A DNA stretch of 64,000 nt from Antiquaquibacter oligotrophicus (GTDB taxonomy: Bacteria; Actinomycetota; Actinomycetes; Actinomycetales; Microbacteriaceae): positions 1,054,001-1,118,000 of the forward strand of contig NZ_CP085036.1 in the NCBI RefSeq assembly GCF_020535405.1, read 5' to 3'. Shown here piece by piece: positions 16,563 through 27,201 of the stretch. Made by a program: the position numbers and the translations under genes. The notes below the pieces were generated by a model, which worked only from the letters and a program-made list of their open reading frames with translations, made no database searches and was not told the DNA's origin. Position 1 is the first letter of the stretch; every line of letters begins with the position of its first letter.

Positions 16563-18767
16563 GTGATACTGAGCGGAACGCCGAAGCGCCTCGGCATCTA
16601 CTTCTTCTACGATCCGCACGGTGTGGTCGACGACTACGTCATCACGTTCCTTGAGGGCATGATGCCCTCGCTGACCCGACTCGTGGTTGTCGTCAACGGC
16701 AAGCTCACACGCGAGGGACGCGAACGATTCGAAAAGGTCGGCGCAGACCCCGTCGTCGTTCGGCCCAACGAGGGTTTCGATGTGTGGGCCTACAAGGCGG
16801 GTATCGATCTCGTGGGGTGGGACGCCCTCGCGGAATACGACGAACTCATCATGGTCAACTTCACGATCATGGGCCCGGTCGGATCCTTCGAGCCGATGTT
16901 CACCGAGATGGACTCGCGCGACGTCGACTTCTGGGGCATCACCATCCACAACGGCGCCGAGTTCGACCCGTGGGACAAGATGCCCGACGGGTCGGTCGAC
17001 GTGCACCTGCAGTCCCACTTCATCGCGGTGCGTCGACGGATGCTCGCGAGTCCCGAATTCCGGCGGTACTGGGACACCATGGTGCCCATCGAAACCTACG
17101 AGGACTCGATCGCGCGCCACGAGGCCCTCTTCACCCCTCGCTTCGCCGACATGGGTTTCACCTGGGACTACTACGTGGACACCTCGGATCTCATCGGCGA
17201 GATGTACTACCCGCTCTTCAACACTCCCGTCGACCTCATCGTCAATCGACGCAGTCCGATCTTCAAACGCAAGACCTTCATCGCCGCGCCGGAGTTGTAC
17301 CTCGACGAAAATTCGAACCGACCAGCGCGCGACCTCCTCGACTACCTCGCCGAATCTGGCGACTACGACGTCGACCTGATCTGGCGACACGTCATCCGCA
17401 GCGGTAACCACTTCGACGTGGCCACCGCGCTCAATCTGTTTACGGTCATCAACTCTCACGGCCCCGCCGAAACCGCGAGCACGACCACCGTCGGAGCAAT
17501 CGTCGGCGTGGAATCCGCGGCCGACCTCGAGCGACGACTGCGGGACCTCGAGGCGCTGCCCGCGTCCGCGAAGCTCCTTCTCGTGCATCCGATCGACGCT
17601 CCGGGACTCGAGGATGCCGAGGCGCTGCTGTCGACGGGCCGCTGGGCCGATGCCGTGGTGAAAACCATCCCAGTGCAGAGTGACCCGTGGTCGGTGCTAG
17701 AGCACTACGACGGCGAGCTGAAGGGCACCGACCTCATCTGCATCGTCGACCCGGCGGAGCGGGGCTCGTTCCCGTACAGCAACGGCACCGCCGCCGACCG
17801 CAACACAACCGAGGCCGTTCTCGCGAGCCCCGCCTACGTCTCTCGGGTCATCGAGCTGTTTGATCGCAACCCGCTGCTGGGCCTCGCGGTGCCTCCGCGT
17901 TCCCTTCACAGTGACTACTACGGCAACTACGGTCACGAGTGGGCGGACTCGTTCGCCGATGTCGCCGAGCTGCTGAGCGACCTCGAGGTCGAGACACCGA
18001 TCGACAAGTGGAAGAGCCCGCTGTCCCCGGCCGAGGGCAAGGCGTGGGTGCGCGGATCGATTCTCGACAGCGACTTCTTCTCACGGGCCCGCGATAGCGC
18101 AGACTCCGCCGCCGTGCTCGAGAAGTCGACCCCCTTCATCGCACAGGCCCTGGGATTTTTCTCGAGTGTGATCATGCCCGACGGTGTCGCCTCGAATCTC
18201 ATCACCAACGCGACCCACATGCTTCGCCGCAACAATCAGCGGTTCGGCATCGGCGTCGGCGACAGGTTCTCCGCCTTCGAATTCCGCCTGCAGGCCCGCC
18301 AGTTCGGCCCCAACACCGATTGGGCACTCGCACCGACAAAGGCGTACCTCTACATCGACACGGGGGACGGTTTCTCGCAGCGGAGCGCGGTGTCCGCCGA
18401 AGCACAACCGGTGCTGGGTTCCGCTGGGCTCGAGTTCCGCTTCGACGTGCCGCCCGGAACCAAGGCCGTGCGCTTCGACCCGACCGAAGGACTCGGGTGT
18501 ATCTGCATCGGAACCAGGGCGACAACGGAGTCCGGCCAGACCGTGGCGCTTCGCCCGGTGAACGGCACCCGGCGCGGTCGCTTCGACGTTTTCGAGACGG
18601 CGGACCCCTCCTACGTCGGCTACTCCTGGCCCCGACGGGAACGTCAGCTCATCGTCACTATGGAGAGCATGACGGTGCTCCGTCCGCCTTTTGCCGGGGA
18701 GTTCCGCCGGGGCTTCTGGGGTGCTGCCTGGTACAAACTCCGGCGGGCGCTCGGCCGTATCGGTTGA
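16563..18767 (+). CDS. Rhamnan synthesis F (RgpF)-like glycan protein
   Basis: About 734 residues. Residues 8-290 match the rhamnan synthesis protein F family, which acts in surface rhamnose-polysaccharide assembly: PKRLGIYFFYDPHGVVDDYV near the start, NEGFDVWAYKAG, then DVDFWGIT and LQSHFIAVRRRML. The remainder is less conserved and ends in a beta-rich segment and a basic tail (WYKLRRALGR). No signal peptide or clear membrane helix is seen, so it is probably cytoplasmic. I place the start at GTG 16563 because the upstream ATG pair is part of a good -10 box; GGAAAGGA lies 12 bases before the GTG. It converges with the glycosyltransferase-like gene, 16 bp away. Confidence 0.82.
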   Translation: MILSGTPKRLGIYFFYDPHGVVDDYVITFLEGMMPSLTRLVVVVNGKLTREGRERFEKVGADPVVVRPNEGFDVWAYKAGIDLVGWDALAEYDELIMVNFTIMGPVGSFEPMFTEMDSRDVDFWGITIHNGAEFDPWDKMPDGSVDVHLQSHFIAVRRRMLASPEFRRYWDTMVPIETYEDSIARHEALFTPRFADMGFTWDYYVDTSDLIGEMYYPLFNTPVDLIVNRRSPIFKRKTFIAAPELYLDENSNRPARDLLDYLAESGDYDVDLIWRHVIRSGNHFDVATALNLFTVINSHGPAETASTTTVGAIVGVESAADLERRLRDLEALPASAKLLLVHPIDAPGLEDAEALLSTGRWADAVVKTIPVQSDPWSVLEHYDGELKGTDLICIVDPAERGSFPYSNGTAADRNTTEAVLASPAYVSRVIELFDRNPLLGLAVPPRSLHSDYYGNYGHEWADSFADVAELLSDLEVETPIDKWKSPLSPAEGKAWVRGSILDSDFFSRARDSADSAAVLEKSTPFIAQALGFFSSVIMPDGVASNLITNATHMLRRNNQRFGIGVGDRFSAFEFRLQARQFGPNTDWALAPTKAYLYIDTGDGFSQRSAVSAEAQPVLGSAGLEFRFDVPPGTKAVRFDPTEGLGCICIGTRATTESGQTVALRPVNGTRRGRFDVFETADPSYVGYSWPRRERQLIVTMESMTVLRPPFAGEFRRGFWGAAWYKLRRALGRIG

Positions 18768-18783
18768 GCGCGGATGCCGCGAG

Positions 18784-19881
18784 CTACGTCTCGCGAGCGT
18801 CCGAGGTCAACTCCGCGATATCCCCCTGGAGCTTCAGCACCAGGCGGTAGAGGTCGCGGTGGAGCGCGATGAGTGACGACAGCTGCCGGGCATCCTCGGG
18901 GCTCAGCGATGCCACGCCCGCGCGCACCACGCGCTCGTCGTTCAGGAGCGCGTCGAGGCGCGTCGACAGACGCCAGCGCTCGGCGTGCTCGGGGCGACGG
19001 TCGGTGGCGAAGTCGCGGGCCGTGTCGAATCCGCCCGTGATCTCGGCTACGAGCTGCTGAGCCGCGAGCTGCCGTCCCTCTTTGCGGCCGCTGAAGCTGT
19101 CGTGTGCTGCTGCGGCGATTGTCTCGTCTGTGAGCCACCCCGGTCCCCCGAAGTGGTCGTAGAGGTAGACGGGGATTCCCATCGACAACGCGTACTGCAC
19201 GGTTTTTCCGATCGTGAGCACGGCGTCGACATCGCTCAAGGTCTCCGGGGTCACGCGCACGGGCCCGTCGTCTGCTCCGAGGAAGACCACCTCGATGCCG
19301 AGCTCCGCGAGCGCATCGGCGGCCTCTCGCACCTCGGCCGGTGCGTGATTGGAGACCACGAGAATACGCCGCAGGGCGGAAACCGGATCCCGCACCGCAT
19401 CAGCAAAGGCGTCCGGCGCCGGATTGTCGAAGACCTCGAGGTTTTCGGCGGTGAGGCCGAACTCCTTCAGTCGCTCTACCGTTGTCGACGACATCCCCAT
19501 GGAGAGCGCCGCGAGCTGATTTTCGATGCCGGCGTGCCTCGGCAACTCGACGTCCATAAAACTCGAGAGGTGGTGCCAGATCATGGGCGCGTCCACGCCC
19601 CCGGCCTCGAGGCGACGCAGCAGACCGGGAGGAAGGATGCTGTGCTGCACCCAGATCAGGTCGTACGCTTCGCCGAACTCCGCGTCGAGGTCTGCAACAT
19701 GGAGCGTGAGCCGACCCCACGACGGAAGCTTCTGAATCTCACCCAACATGGGCTCGCCGAGATCGTGTGTGTACACGTCGACGTACCAGTCACGCGCGAG
19801 GAAGTGTTCGATGAGTTCGAGCGTCACGACTTCCGACCCAGCGAGATTCCGCAGGTGGTTCGTGGTGATCAATACTCGCAT
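18784..19881 (-). CDS. Glycosyltransferase-like protein
   Basis: A 365-residue cytoplasmic protein that begins like GT-B glycosyltransferases (MRVLITTNHLRNLAGSEVVTLEL). A central linker follows, then a second Rossmann half (ILVVSNHAPAEVREAADAL) and a nucleotide-site-like stretch (GKTVQYALSMGIPVYLYDHFGGPGWL). The C-terminal 80 residues look helical. The donor and acceptor are unknown; next to an RgpF-like gene it probably works on a surface polysaccharide. I chose the ATG; a GTG two codons upstream is possible. It follows guaB by 26 bp on the same strand and could be co-transcribed with it. Confidence 0.75.
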   Translation of the reverse strand: MRVLITTNHLRNLAGSEVVTLELIEHFLARDWYVDVYTHDLGEPMLGEIQKLPSWGRLTLHVADLDAEFGEAYDLIWVQHSILPPGLLRRLEAGGVDAPMIWHHLSSFMDVELPRHAGIENQLAALSMGMSSTTVERLKEFGLTAENLEVFDNPAPDAFADAVRDPVSALRRILVVSNHAPAEVREAADALAELGIEVVFLGADDGPVRVTPETLSDVDAVLTIGKTVQYALSMGIPVYLYDHFGGPGWLTDETIAAAAHDSFSGRKEGRQLAAQQLVAEITGGFDTARDFATDRRPEHAERWRLSTRLDALLNDERVVRAGVASLSPEDARQLSSLIALHRDLYRLVLKLQGDIAELTSDARET

Positions 19882-19907
19882 CGCCACCAGCCTAGGGCGC
19901 GGACTCG

Positions 19908-21443
<1,536 letters not shown>

Positions 21444-21459
21444 TTAATGCTAACGCCCT

Positions 21460-21471
21460 TGCCACGTGGCA
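21460..21471. promoter_or_regulatory. Palindrome TGCCACGTGGCA in the guaB/liv divergent region
   Basis: A perfect 12-bp palindrome in the 188-bp divergent intergenic region, 50 bp upstream of the guaB start. It is a candidate operator for guaB or for the transporter operon. The binding protein is unknown. Confidence 0.35.
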
Positions 21472-21598
21472 CATTCCCGTGCAAGATTCCCAGAACCATA
21501 GGTGCCTCCCACCCGAAACACGGGAGACATATATCGGAGCTAGTGTCGTTCGGGTTAACGTGCGACGCAGGTCCAAGCCGCGTCCAGCTGGAGGTTGT

Positions 21599-22927
21599 GT
21601 GAATACGGCAAATGCAGTCCGCGGGCGACGATCGGCGAAGGCCCTTCTCGTCGTCTTCATTGCGGCGCTCGGGGCGGCCCTGACCTTCGGCGCGGGCACA
21701 GCCAGCGCGGACGAAGTCGACCTCGACATCTACGACTACCGCATCAGCGGCAACGTGAAGCTCAACAGCGAGCCCCTCGAAGACGTTCGACTCACGATCG
21801 CCGGCAACGGCCATGAAGTCGAGGTCGAGACGGATGCCGACGGCCGTTGGTCGGTCGGTGTGCCGAGCAACGAGGGCCCCTACTCCGTCACCCTCGACGA
21901 GTCCACGCTGCCCGAGGGCATCGCGGTGGTCGACGAATCCGGCGAGGACCCCACCCCCAATGTGAGGGACGTGGAGATCGGCCCGAGTGGATCAACCGTC
22001 GCCAACTTCTTCATCGGCCGGGGTGAACGCAACACAACAACCTTCGCCGATCAGCTCATCGAACGCATCGTCAACGGCCTGAACTTCGGGCTGATGCTCG
22101 CGCTCGCCGCGATCGGTTTGTCGCTCGTGTTCGGAACGACGGGCCTGTCAAACTTCGCACACGGTGAGATGGTCACGTTCGGCGCACTCATGGCGCTTCT
22201 GTTCTCCACCGTCATCGACTTCCCCATATGGGTGGCTATACCCATAGCCGTCATACTGTCGGCGATCTTCGGGTACACGATGGACCTGGGACTGTGGCGT
22301 CCGTTGCGTAAACGCGGCCTCGGCATCGTCCAACTCATGATCGTGAGTATCGGCCTCTCCCTCGCGTTGCGCTACGTCTTCCAGCTCTTTGTCGGCGGTG
22401 GAACCGAACAACTCGAAGGATCAACCGCACCGGACATCGAGATCTGGGGTCCCATCAAGCTCAGCGTCATCGACATGGTGAGTATGGCGACGTCGATCAT
22501 CGTCATCCTCGCCTTCGCGTGGTGGCTGCAGCGGACCCGCATCGGCAAGGCAACACGCGCCGTCTCGGACAACCCGTCCCTCGCGGCGGCGAGCGGCATC
22601 GATGTCGACTTCGTTGTACGCGTCGTGTGGATCGTCGCTGCGGCCCTCGCGGGCCTCGCCGGTGTGCTGTGGGCCTACTTCCGCCCGGGCATCAAGTGGG
22701 ACATGGGAACGAGCATCCTGCTCCTCATCTTTGCCGCGGTCACCCTCGGAGGCCTCGGAACCGCGTTCGGCGCACTCATCGGTGCTCTCGTGGTCGGAAT
22801 GCTCGTCGAGGTCTCGAGCCTCTGGATCCCGTCCGATCTCAAGTACGTCGGCGCCCTCGTGGTGCTCATCGTGATCCTTCTCTTCCGACCGCAGGGAATC
22901 CTCGGTCGACGAGAGCGGATCGGTTAG
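21599..22927 (+). CDS. Branched-chain amino-acid ABC permease (LivH) with secreted N-terminal domain
   Basis: A 442-residue permease with unusual architecture. Residues 1-37 form a signal-like segment ending ASA-DE. Residues about 45-140 form an acidic beta domain similar to carboxypeptidase regulatory or Ig-like folds (ISGNVKLNSEPLEDVRLTI, then TDADGRWSVGV). Residues about 155-440 are a normal LivH permease with about eight helices and the typical end FRPQGILGRR. Plain LivH is about 290-300 residues. The GTG start follows GGAGG by 4 bases; ORF sequence further upstream lacks a ribosome site. First gene of livH-livM-livG-livF. Substrates may be branched-chain amino acids, amides or urea. Confidence 0.9.
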   Translation: MNTANAVRGRRSAKALLVVFIAALGAALTFGAGTASADEVDLDIYDYRISGNVKLNSEPLEDVRLTIAGNGHEVEVETDADGRWSVGVPSNEGPYSVTLDESTLPEGIAVVDESGEDPTPNVRDVEIGPSGSTVANFFIGRGERNTTTFADQLIERIVNGLNFGLMLALAAIGLSLVFGTTGLSNFAHGEMVTFGALMALLFSTVIDFPIWVAIPIAVILSAIFGYTMDLGLWRPLRKRGLGIVQLMIVSIGLSLALRYVFQLFVGGGTEQLEGSTAPDIEIWGPIKLSVIDMVSMATSIIVILAFAWWLQRTRIGKATRAVSDNPSLAAASGIDVDFVVRVVWIVAAALAGLAGVLWAYFRPGIKWDMGTSILLLIFAAVTLGGLGTAFGALIGALVVGMLVEVSSLWIPSDLKYVGALVVLIVILLFRPQGILGRRERIG

Positions 22928-22940
22928 GAAGGCGACGACC

Positions 22941-23924
22941 ATGAACTTTCTCCAGATCCTTTCGAACACCGCGGGCCAGATCTTCAGCCCGACGACGATC
23001 GGCTTCGCATTGGCGGCCCTCGGTCTCGCCGTCCACTTCGGCTTCACCGGACTCCTCAACATGGGTGTCGCCGGCTTTATGGCGGTCGGTGCCTACGGCT
23101 TCGCGATTTCGATCCTCACCTTCGGCATGCCGTGGTGGGTCGCGATCCTCATTGGACTCGGCGCGGCCGTGATCTTCGCGCTCATCCTCGGAATCCCGAC
23201 GCTGCGACTGCGTGGTGACTACCTCGCCATCGTGACGATCGCGGCGGCCGAAGTTGTGCGACTGCTCTTCTTGACTACGGCGTTCACGCCCGTGACGGGT
23301 TCCGCAGACGGTCTCTCCGGCTTCCAGCGGGACTTCCGGGCGTCGAACCCGCTGCCCGAGGGCGGACCCTACGGTTTCGGCCCCTGGATGTACTCGCGCG
23401 ACCAGTGGTGGGTCATCATCGTGGGCCTCATCGTGCTCGCCATTGCGATTCTCTTCGTGTGGTCGCTCATGCGTAGCCCGTGGGGTCGCGTGATCAAGGG
23501 CATCCGCGAGGACGAGGATGCCGTGCGTGCGCTCGGCAAAAACGTGTTCTCGTTCAAGATGCAGGCGCTCATCATCGGTGGTGTCATCACGGCGCTCGGT
23601 GGCATCGTCATCGCACTCGGCACAAACGTCAACCCGAACGTGTACGTCACCTCGCAGACGTTCTTCATCTACACCGCACTCCTCCTCGGTGGCGCGGCGA
23701 CGATCTTCGGCCCGATCCTCGGCGCCGTTCTCTTCTGGGTCGTGAGGGCCTTCCTCTCGAACCTGCTTCCCGCGCTCGCGAGCGCCGGGGTGCTTCCGTT
23801 CCTCTCGGGCGAGCAGGCCCAGATGATGGTCTTCATCCTCATCGGTGTCGCGCTCATGCTCCTCGTGATCTTCCGACCGCAGGGCATCCTGGGCAACAAG
23901 AAGGAGCTGACCTTTGTCAAGTGA
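22941..23924 (+). CDS. Branched-chain amino-acid ABC permease (LivM)
   Basis: A 327-residue second permease of the importer, with about nine to ten helices. It carries the LivM signature loop (SPWGRVIKGIREDEDAVRALGKNVFSFK in the region 175-205, the coupling helix to the ATPases) and the terminal FRPQGILG motif shared with LivH. It starts 13 bp after livH and overlaps livG by 11 bp. With LivH it forms the transmembrane channel. Confidence 0.93.
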   Translation: MNFLQILSNTAGQIFSPTTIGFALAALGLAVHFGFTGLLNMGVAGFMAVGAYGFAISILTFGMPWWVAILIGLGAAVIFALILGIPTLRLRGDYLAIVTIAAAEVVRLLFLTTAFTPVTGSADGLSGFQRDFRASNPLPEGGPYGFGPWMYSRDQWWVIIVGLIVLAIAILFVWSLMRSPWGRVIKGIREDEDAVRALGKNVFSFKMQALIIGGVITALGGIVIALGTNVNPNVYVTSQTFFIYTALLLGGAATIFGPILGAVLFWVVRAFLSNLLPALASAGVLPFLSGEQAQMMVFILIGVALMLLVIFRPQGILGNKKELTFVK

Positions 23925-24885
23925 ATCCGTTGCTCCCGTAAGCCGTCCGAAGACGACGGGCCTGCACAAGGGCGCGGTCCGGCCGGGCGTCGAGAAGGTC
24001 GATCCGATCATTGTCGCGGACGGCATCAAGCGTCAGTTCGGCGGCCTCACCGCAGTCGACGTCGAGCACCTGGAGATCCCGCGCGGAGCGATCACCGCTC
24101 TCATCGGACCGAACGGTGCCGGCAAGACCACGCTGTTCAACCTCCTCACGGGCTTCGATGAGCCGAACGAGGGCACATGGATGTTCGAGGGGAACTCCCT
24201 CGCACGTGTGCCCGCCTTCAAGGTTGCGCGCCGCGGACTCGTCCGCACGTTCCAGCTCACGAAGGCGCTCGGCCTGCTCACAGTGCTCGAGAACATGAAG
24301 CTCGGAGCCAGCGGTCAGCGCGGTGAGAACTTCTTCCGCTCGCTCTTCCCGGCGTTCTGGCGCAAGCAGGACGAGGAGATCGAGGAGAAGGCTCGCGTCA
24401 TCCTGCAGAAGTTCAAGCTCGACGCGAAGGAAGCCGACTTTGCCGCTTCCCTGTCCGGCGGTCAGCGCAAGCTCCTCGAAATGGCTCGAGCGCTCATGAT
24501 GGACCCCACCCTCGTCATGCTCGACGAGCCGATGGCAGGGGTGAACCCGGCCCTTACGCAGTCACTCCTCGACCACATCCTGGACCTCAAGGACCAGGGG
24601 ATGACGGTGCTCTTCGTCGAACACGACATGCACATGGTCCGCCACATCGCCGACTGGGTTGTCGTTATGGCGGAGGGCAAGGTTGTCGCCGAGGGGCCGC
24701 CCGACACGGTCATGCAGGATCAGGCCGTGATCGACGCCTACCTCGGCTCACACCAGGACGTCGACCTCGGAGTCGTGACGGGTCGCCACGAGGGCGAACT
24801 GCCCCCTGAGGCTGCCGACCTCCTCGCGGAGGTCGAGGAGCTCGACGAAGCCATCTCCAGCGATGAGAGCGAGTCCACGAAATGA
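23914..24885 (+). CDS. Branched-chain amino-acid ABC ATPase (LivG)
   Basis: A 323-residue ABC ATPase. Walker A GPNGAGKTT, signature LSGGQRKLLEMARAL and Walker B LVMLDEP are all intact, with the LivG-type MAGVNP following. It has an extra N-terminal segment of about 28 residues and an acidic C-terminal tail of about 35 residues. The TTG start is preceded by AAGGAG at 7 bases. It overlaps livM and livF, so the operon is tightly coupled. Confidence 0.94.
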   Translation: MSSESVAPVSRPKTTGLHKGAVRPGVEKVDPIIVADGIKRQFGGLTAVDVEHLEIPRGAITALIGPNGAGKTTLFNLLTGFDEPNEGTWMFEGNSLARVPAFKVARRGLVRTFQLTKALGLLTVLENMKLGASGQRGENFFRSLFPAFWRKQDEEIEEKARVILQKFKLDAKEADFAASLSGGQRKLLEMARALMMDPTLVMLDEPMAGVNPALTQSLLDHILDLKDQGMTVLFVEHDMHMVRHIADWVVVMAEGKVVAEGPPDTVMQDQAVIDAYLGSHQDVDLGVVTGRHEGELPPEAADLLAEVEELDEAISSDESESTK

Positions 24886-25643
24886 CCGACACCACGAGCG
24901 CGACGGCGAGCACGCCGGTGACCGGCGAACCGGTCGTGAAGGTGACCGACCTCGTTGCGGGCTACCTGCCCGGCGTCAACATCCTCAACGGGGCCAACCT
25001 CGTCGCACAGCAGGGCGAGCTCATCGGCATCATCGGGCCGAACGGAGCGGGAAAGTCGACGCTCCTCAAGGCGATCTTCGGCCAGGTGAAGATTCGCAGC
25101 GGAAGCATCACACTCCGCGGTGACGAGATCGGCGGCCTCAAGGCCAACAAGCTCGTCGCACGCGGCGTTGGGTTTGTGCCGCAGACGAACAACGTCTTCC
25201 CGAGCCTGACGATCGCTGAGAACCTCCAGATGGGGCTCTTCCAGCGCCCGAAGGTCTACCAGGAGCGTCTCGAGTTTGTCACGGGCATCTTTGCCGAACT
25301 CGGCAAGCGCCTGAACCAGCGTGCGGGCTCGCTCTCCGGTGGTGAGCGTCAGATGGTCGCCATGTCGCGCGCCCTCATGATGGACCCGCAGGTGCTGCTG
25401 CTCGACGAGCCATCGGCCGGACTCTCCCCCGCCCGTCAGGATGACGCGTTCCTGCGCGTCTCGGAGATCAACAAGGCCGGCGTCACGACGATCATGGTCG
25501 AGCAGAACGCTCGCCGCTGCCTCCAGATCTGCGACCGCGGTTATGTGCTCGACCAGGGCCGCGACGCATACTCCGGCACCGGGCGTGAGCTGCTGAATGA
25601 CCCCAAGGTCATCGGCCTCTACCTCGGAACCCTGGGGGCCTAG
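24882..25643 (+). CDS. Branched-chain amino-acid ABC ATPase (LivF)
   Basis: A 253-residue second ATPase. It has Walker A GPNGAGKST, signature LSGGERQMVAMSRAL, Walker B LLLDEPSAGLSP and the H-loop replaced by Gln (MVEQNA), as is usual for LivF. The ATG overlaps the livG stop (ATGA). Last gene of the plus-strand operon; a T-rich terminator follows. The binding proteins are encoded convergently on the other strand. Confidence 0.94.
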   Translation: MTDTTSATASTPVTGEPVVKVTDLVAGYLPGVNILNGANLVAQQGELIGIIGPNGAGKSTLLKAIFGQVKIRSGSITLRGDEIGGLKANKLVARGVGFVPQTNNVFPSLTIAENLQMGLFQRPKVYQERLEFVTGIFAELGKRLNQRAGSLSGGERQMVAMSRALMMDPQVLLLDEPSAGLSPARQDDAFLRVSEINKAGVTTIMVEQNARRCLQICDRGYVLDQGRDAYSGTGRELLNDPKVIGLYLGTLGA

Positions 25644-25654
25644 CCAGCAACGTC

Positions 25655-25692
25655 AAGGCCCGCTCTCCCTTCCGGGAGGGCGGGCCTTTTTT
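25655..25692 (+). terminator. Rho-independent terminator of the liv operon
   Basis: A GC-rich stem (AAGGCCCGC paired with GCGGGCCTT, with inner CTCCC/GGGAG pairs) is followed directly by a run of six T. It lies 12 bases after the livF stop. Confidence 0.9.
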
Positions 25693-25747
25693 GGTGCGCG
25701 TATGCTGCCGATTCTCCGCGGTGGCACGAAAGGTGGGCGGCATACGA

Positions 25748-25777
25748 AAGGGCCGCGACCCGGAGGTCGCGGCCCTT
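25748..25777 (-). terminator. Terminator after the first substrate-binding protein gene
   Basis: A perfect 13-bp stem (AAGGGCCGCGACC and its complement) with a 4-base loop, 11 bases beyond the stop of the minus-strand gene. On that strand it is followed by TC only, not a long T run. Confidence 0.75.
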
Positions 25778-25788
25778 CCTTGAGTTAC

Positions 25789-27051
25789 TTACTCAGCAGC
25801 GGAGTAGGTGTTGTCCTCACCGTACTGGTAGATGCCGATCGACGCCTCGGTCGGGTCGCCGACCTCGTCGAACGTGATCGGACCGGAGATGCCGTCGTAG
25901 TCGGCGACGCCTCCACCGTTGATGATGTCGGCGCACTCGGCGAACGTGCTGCACTTCTCGCCGTCACCCGAACCACCCGAAACCTCCTGCAGCTTCGCTG
26001 CAACCTCGACCGGGTCGGTCGAGCCAGCGGCGAGAGCCGCGAGAGCGAGCAGGACAACCGCGTCGTACGACTCTGCGGCGTAGCTGAACTCGTCGAGCTC
26101 GTCGTTGCCCTCTTCGACCCAGAAGTCGTTGAGCGCGGTGGTGAAGTCGGTGATCGTGTCGATCGAGAGACCCGGAAGCGTTCCCTTGGCGCCCGCGAGG
26201 GTGCCGGCGGGGAAGTCCTCACCGAAGTTGGAGAGGTTTCCGTCAACGAAGTAGAGCTTCTCGGCGGGGAAGCTCGCGGTGATCTCGGGGATCATCGTGG
26301 CGACCTCTTCGAAGGTGATGAGGGCGATCGCGTCGGGGCTCGCGGCGAGCACCTCGCTGATCTGGGCCGAGAAGTTCGTGTCACCCGTGTTGTAGGTGGC
26401 CTCGGCGACGACCTCACCACCGGCGGCCTCGAAGGCCTCCTTGGTGAAGGATGCCAGTCCGGTGCCGTACGAGTCGTTGAGCACGATCATTCCGAGCGTC
26501 TCGTTGCCGTCCTCGGCGATGAGGTTACCGAGAACCTCACCCTGGAGAACGTCCGACGGAGCGGTACGGAAGTACAGGTCCTTGTCGTCGTAGGTCGTGA
26601 ACTCCGCCGAGGTGTTGGCGGGCGAGAACTGGATGACGTTGGCGCCGACGACCTGGTCGATGAACTGCAGCGACGTGCCGGACGAAGCCGCACCGATGAT
26701 GGCGCCGACGTCCTCACCGAGGAGACGCGGGATCTCGGTCTCGTACGCCTTGTTGTCGGTGTCACCCGAGTCGCCCTGGACGAGGTCGATCGTGATGCCC
26801 TTGGCAGCCTCGTTGATCTCGGCGGCGGCGTACTCGGTACCTGCGATCTCGGGCGGGCCGAGGAAGGCGAGGTTACCGGTGACGGGCAGCGCCGTACCGA
26901 TCTTGAACGTGAGGTCCTCGGCGGGGCCGGAGCCGCCGCCATCGGACGGCGCGCAGCCGGTCAGGACGAGCGCGGTAGCGCCGGCCAGTGCCACGCCGCT
27001 GATGACCGCGCGCTTGGTGCGCGATCCAGCAGCCGATGAAAATACACCCAT
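25789..27051 (-). CDS. ABC substrate-binding lipoprotein (LivK-like), copy 1
   Basis: A 420-residue periplasmic-binding-type lipoprotein (Peripla_BP_6/LivK family) that delivers substrate to the LivHMGF complex encoded convergently. Signal with lipobox LTGC, Cys33; the mature protein starts with a Gly/Ser-rich linker and the family motif KIGTALPVTG. The ATG at 27051 is preceded by AAGGAG at a 4-base spacing, so the longer frame is rejected. A cluster of TGTAACG-like repeats lies about 90-125 bp upstream, probably the operator/promoter region. A CSTFAEC pair near residue 375 may form a disulfide. Confidence 0.92.
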   Translation of the reverse strand: MGVFSSAAGSRTKRAVISGVALAGATALVLTGCAPSDGGGSGPAEDLTFKIGTALPVTGNLAFLGPPEIAGTEYAAAEINEAAKGITIDLVQGDSGDTDNKAYETEIPRLLGEDVGAIIGAASSGTSLQFIDQVVGANVIQFSPANTSAEFTTYDDKDLYFRTAPSDVLQGEVLGNLIAEDGNETLGMIVLNDSYGTGLASFTKEAFEAAGGEVVAEATYNTGDTNFSAQISEVLAASPDAIALITFEEVATMIPEITASFPAEKLYFVDGNLSNFGEDFPAGTLAGAKGTLPGLSIDTITDFTTALNDFWVEEGNDELDEFSYAAESYDAVVLLALAALAAGSTDPVEVAAKLQEVSGGSGDGEKCSTFAECADIINGGGVADYDGISGPITFDEVGDPTEASIGIYQYGEDNTYSAAE

Positions 27052-27141
27052 GATGCTCCTTGGTGATAGGACGATGCGCATGGCTGTGCCATGCATGTCA
27101 TGCAACCGTATGCAGGGATTGGTCTCTGCACAATACGACCG

Positions 27142-27175
27142 TGTTACGACCCTGTAACGCACCCGAATCGTTACA
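27142..27175. promoter_or_regulatory. TGTWACG repeat cluster before copy 1
   Basis: TGTTACG (27142-27148), TGTAACG (27153-27159) and CGTTACA (27169-27175). The last two form a perfect inverted repeat with a 9-base spacer; the first two are 11 bases apart, about one helical turn. It is a candidate binding site for a regulator of substrate-binding protein expression. Confidence 0.45.
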
Positions 27176-27201
27176 ATTCGTGTCTTTAACGCACGAGATC
27201 G

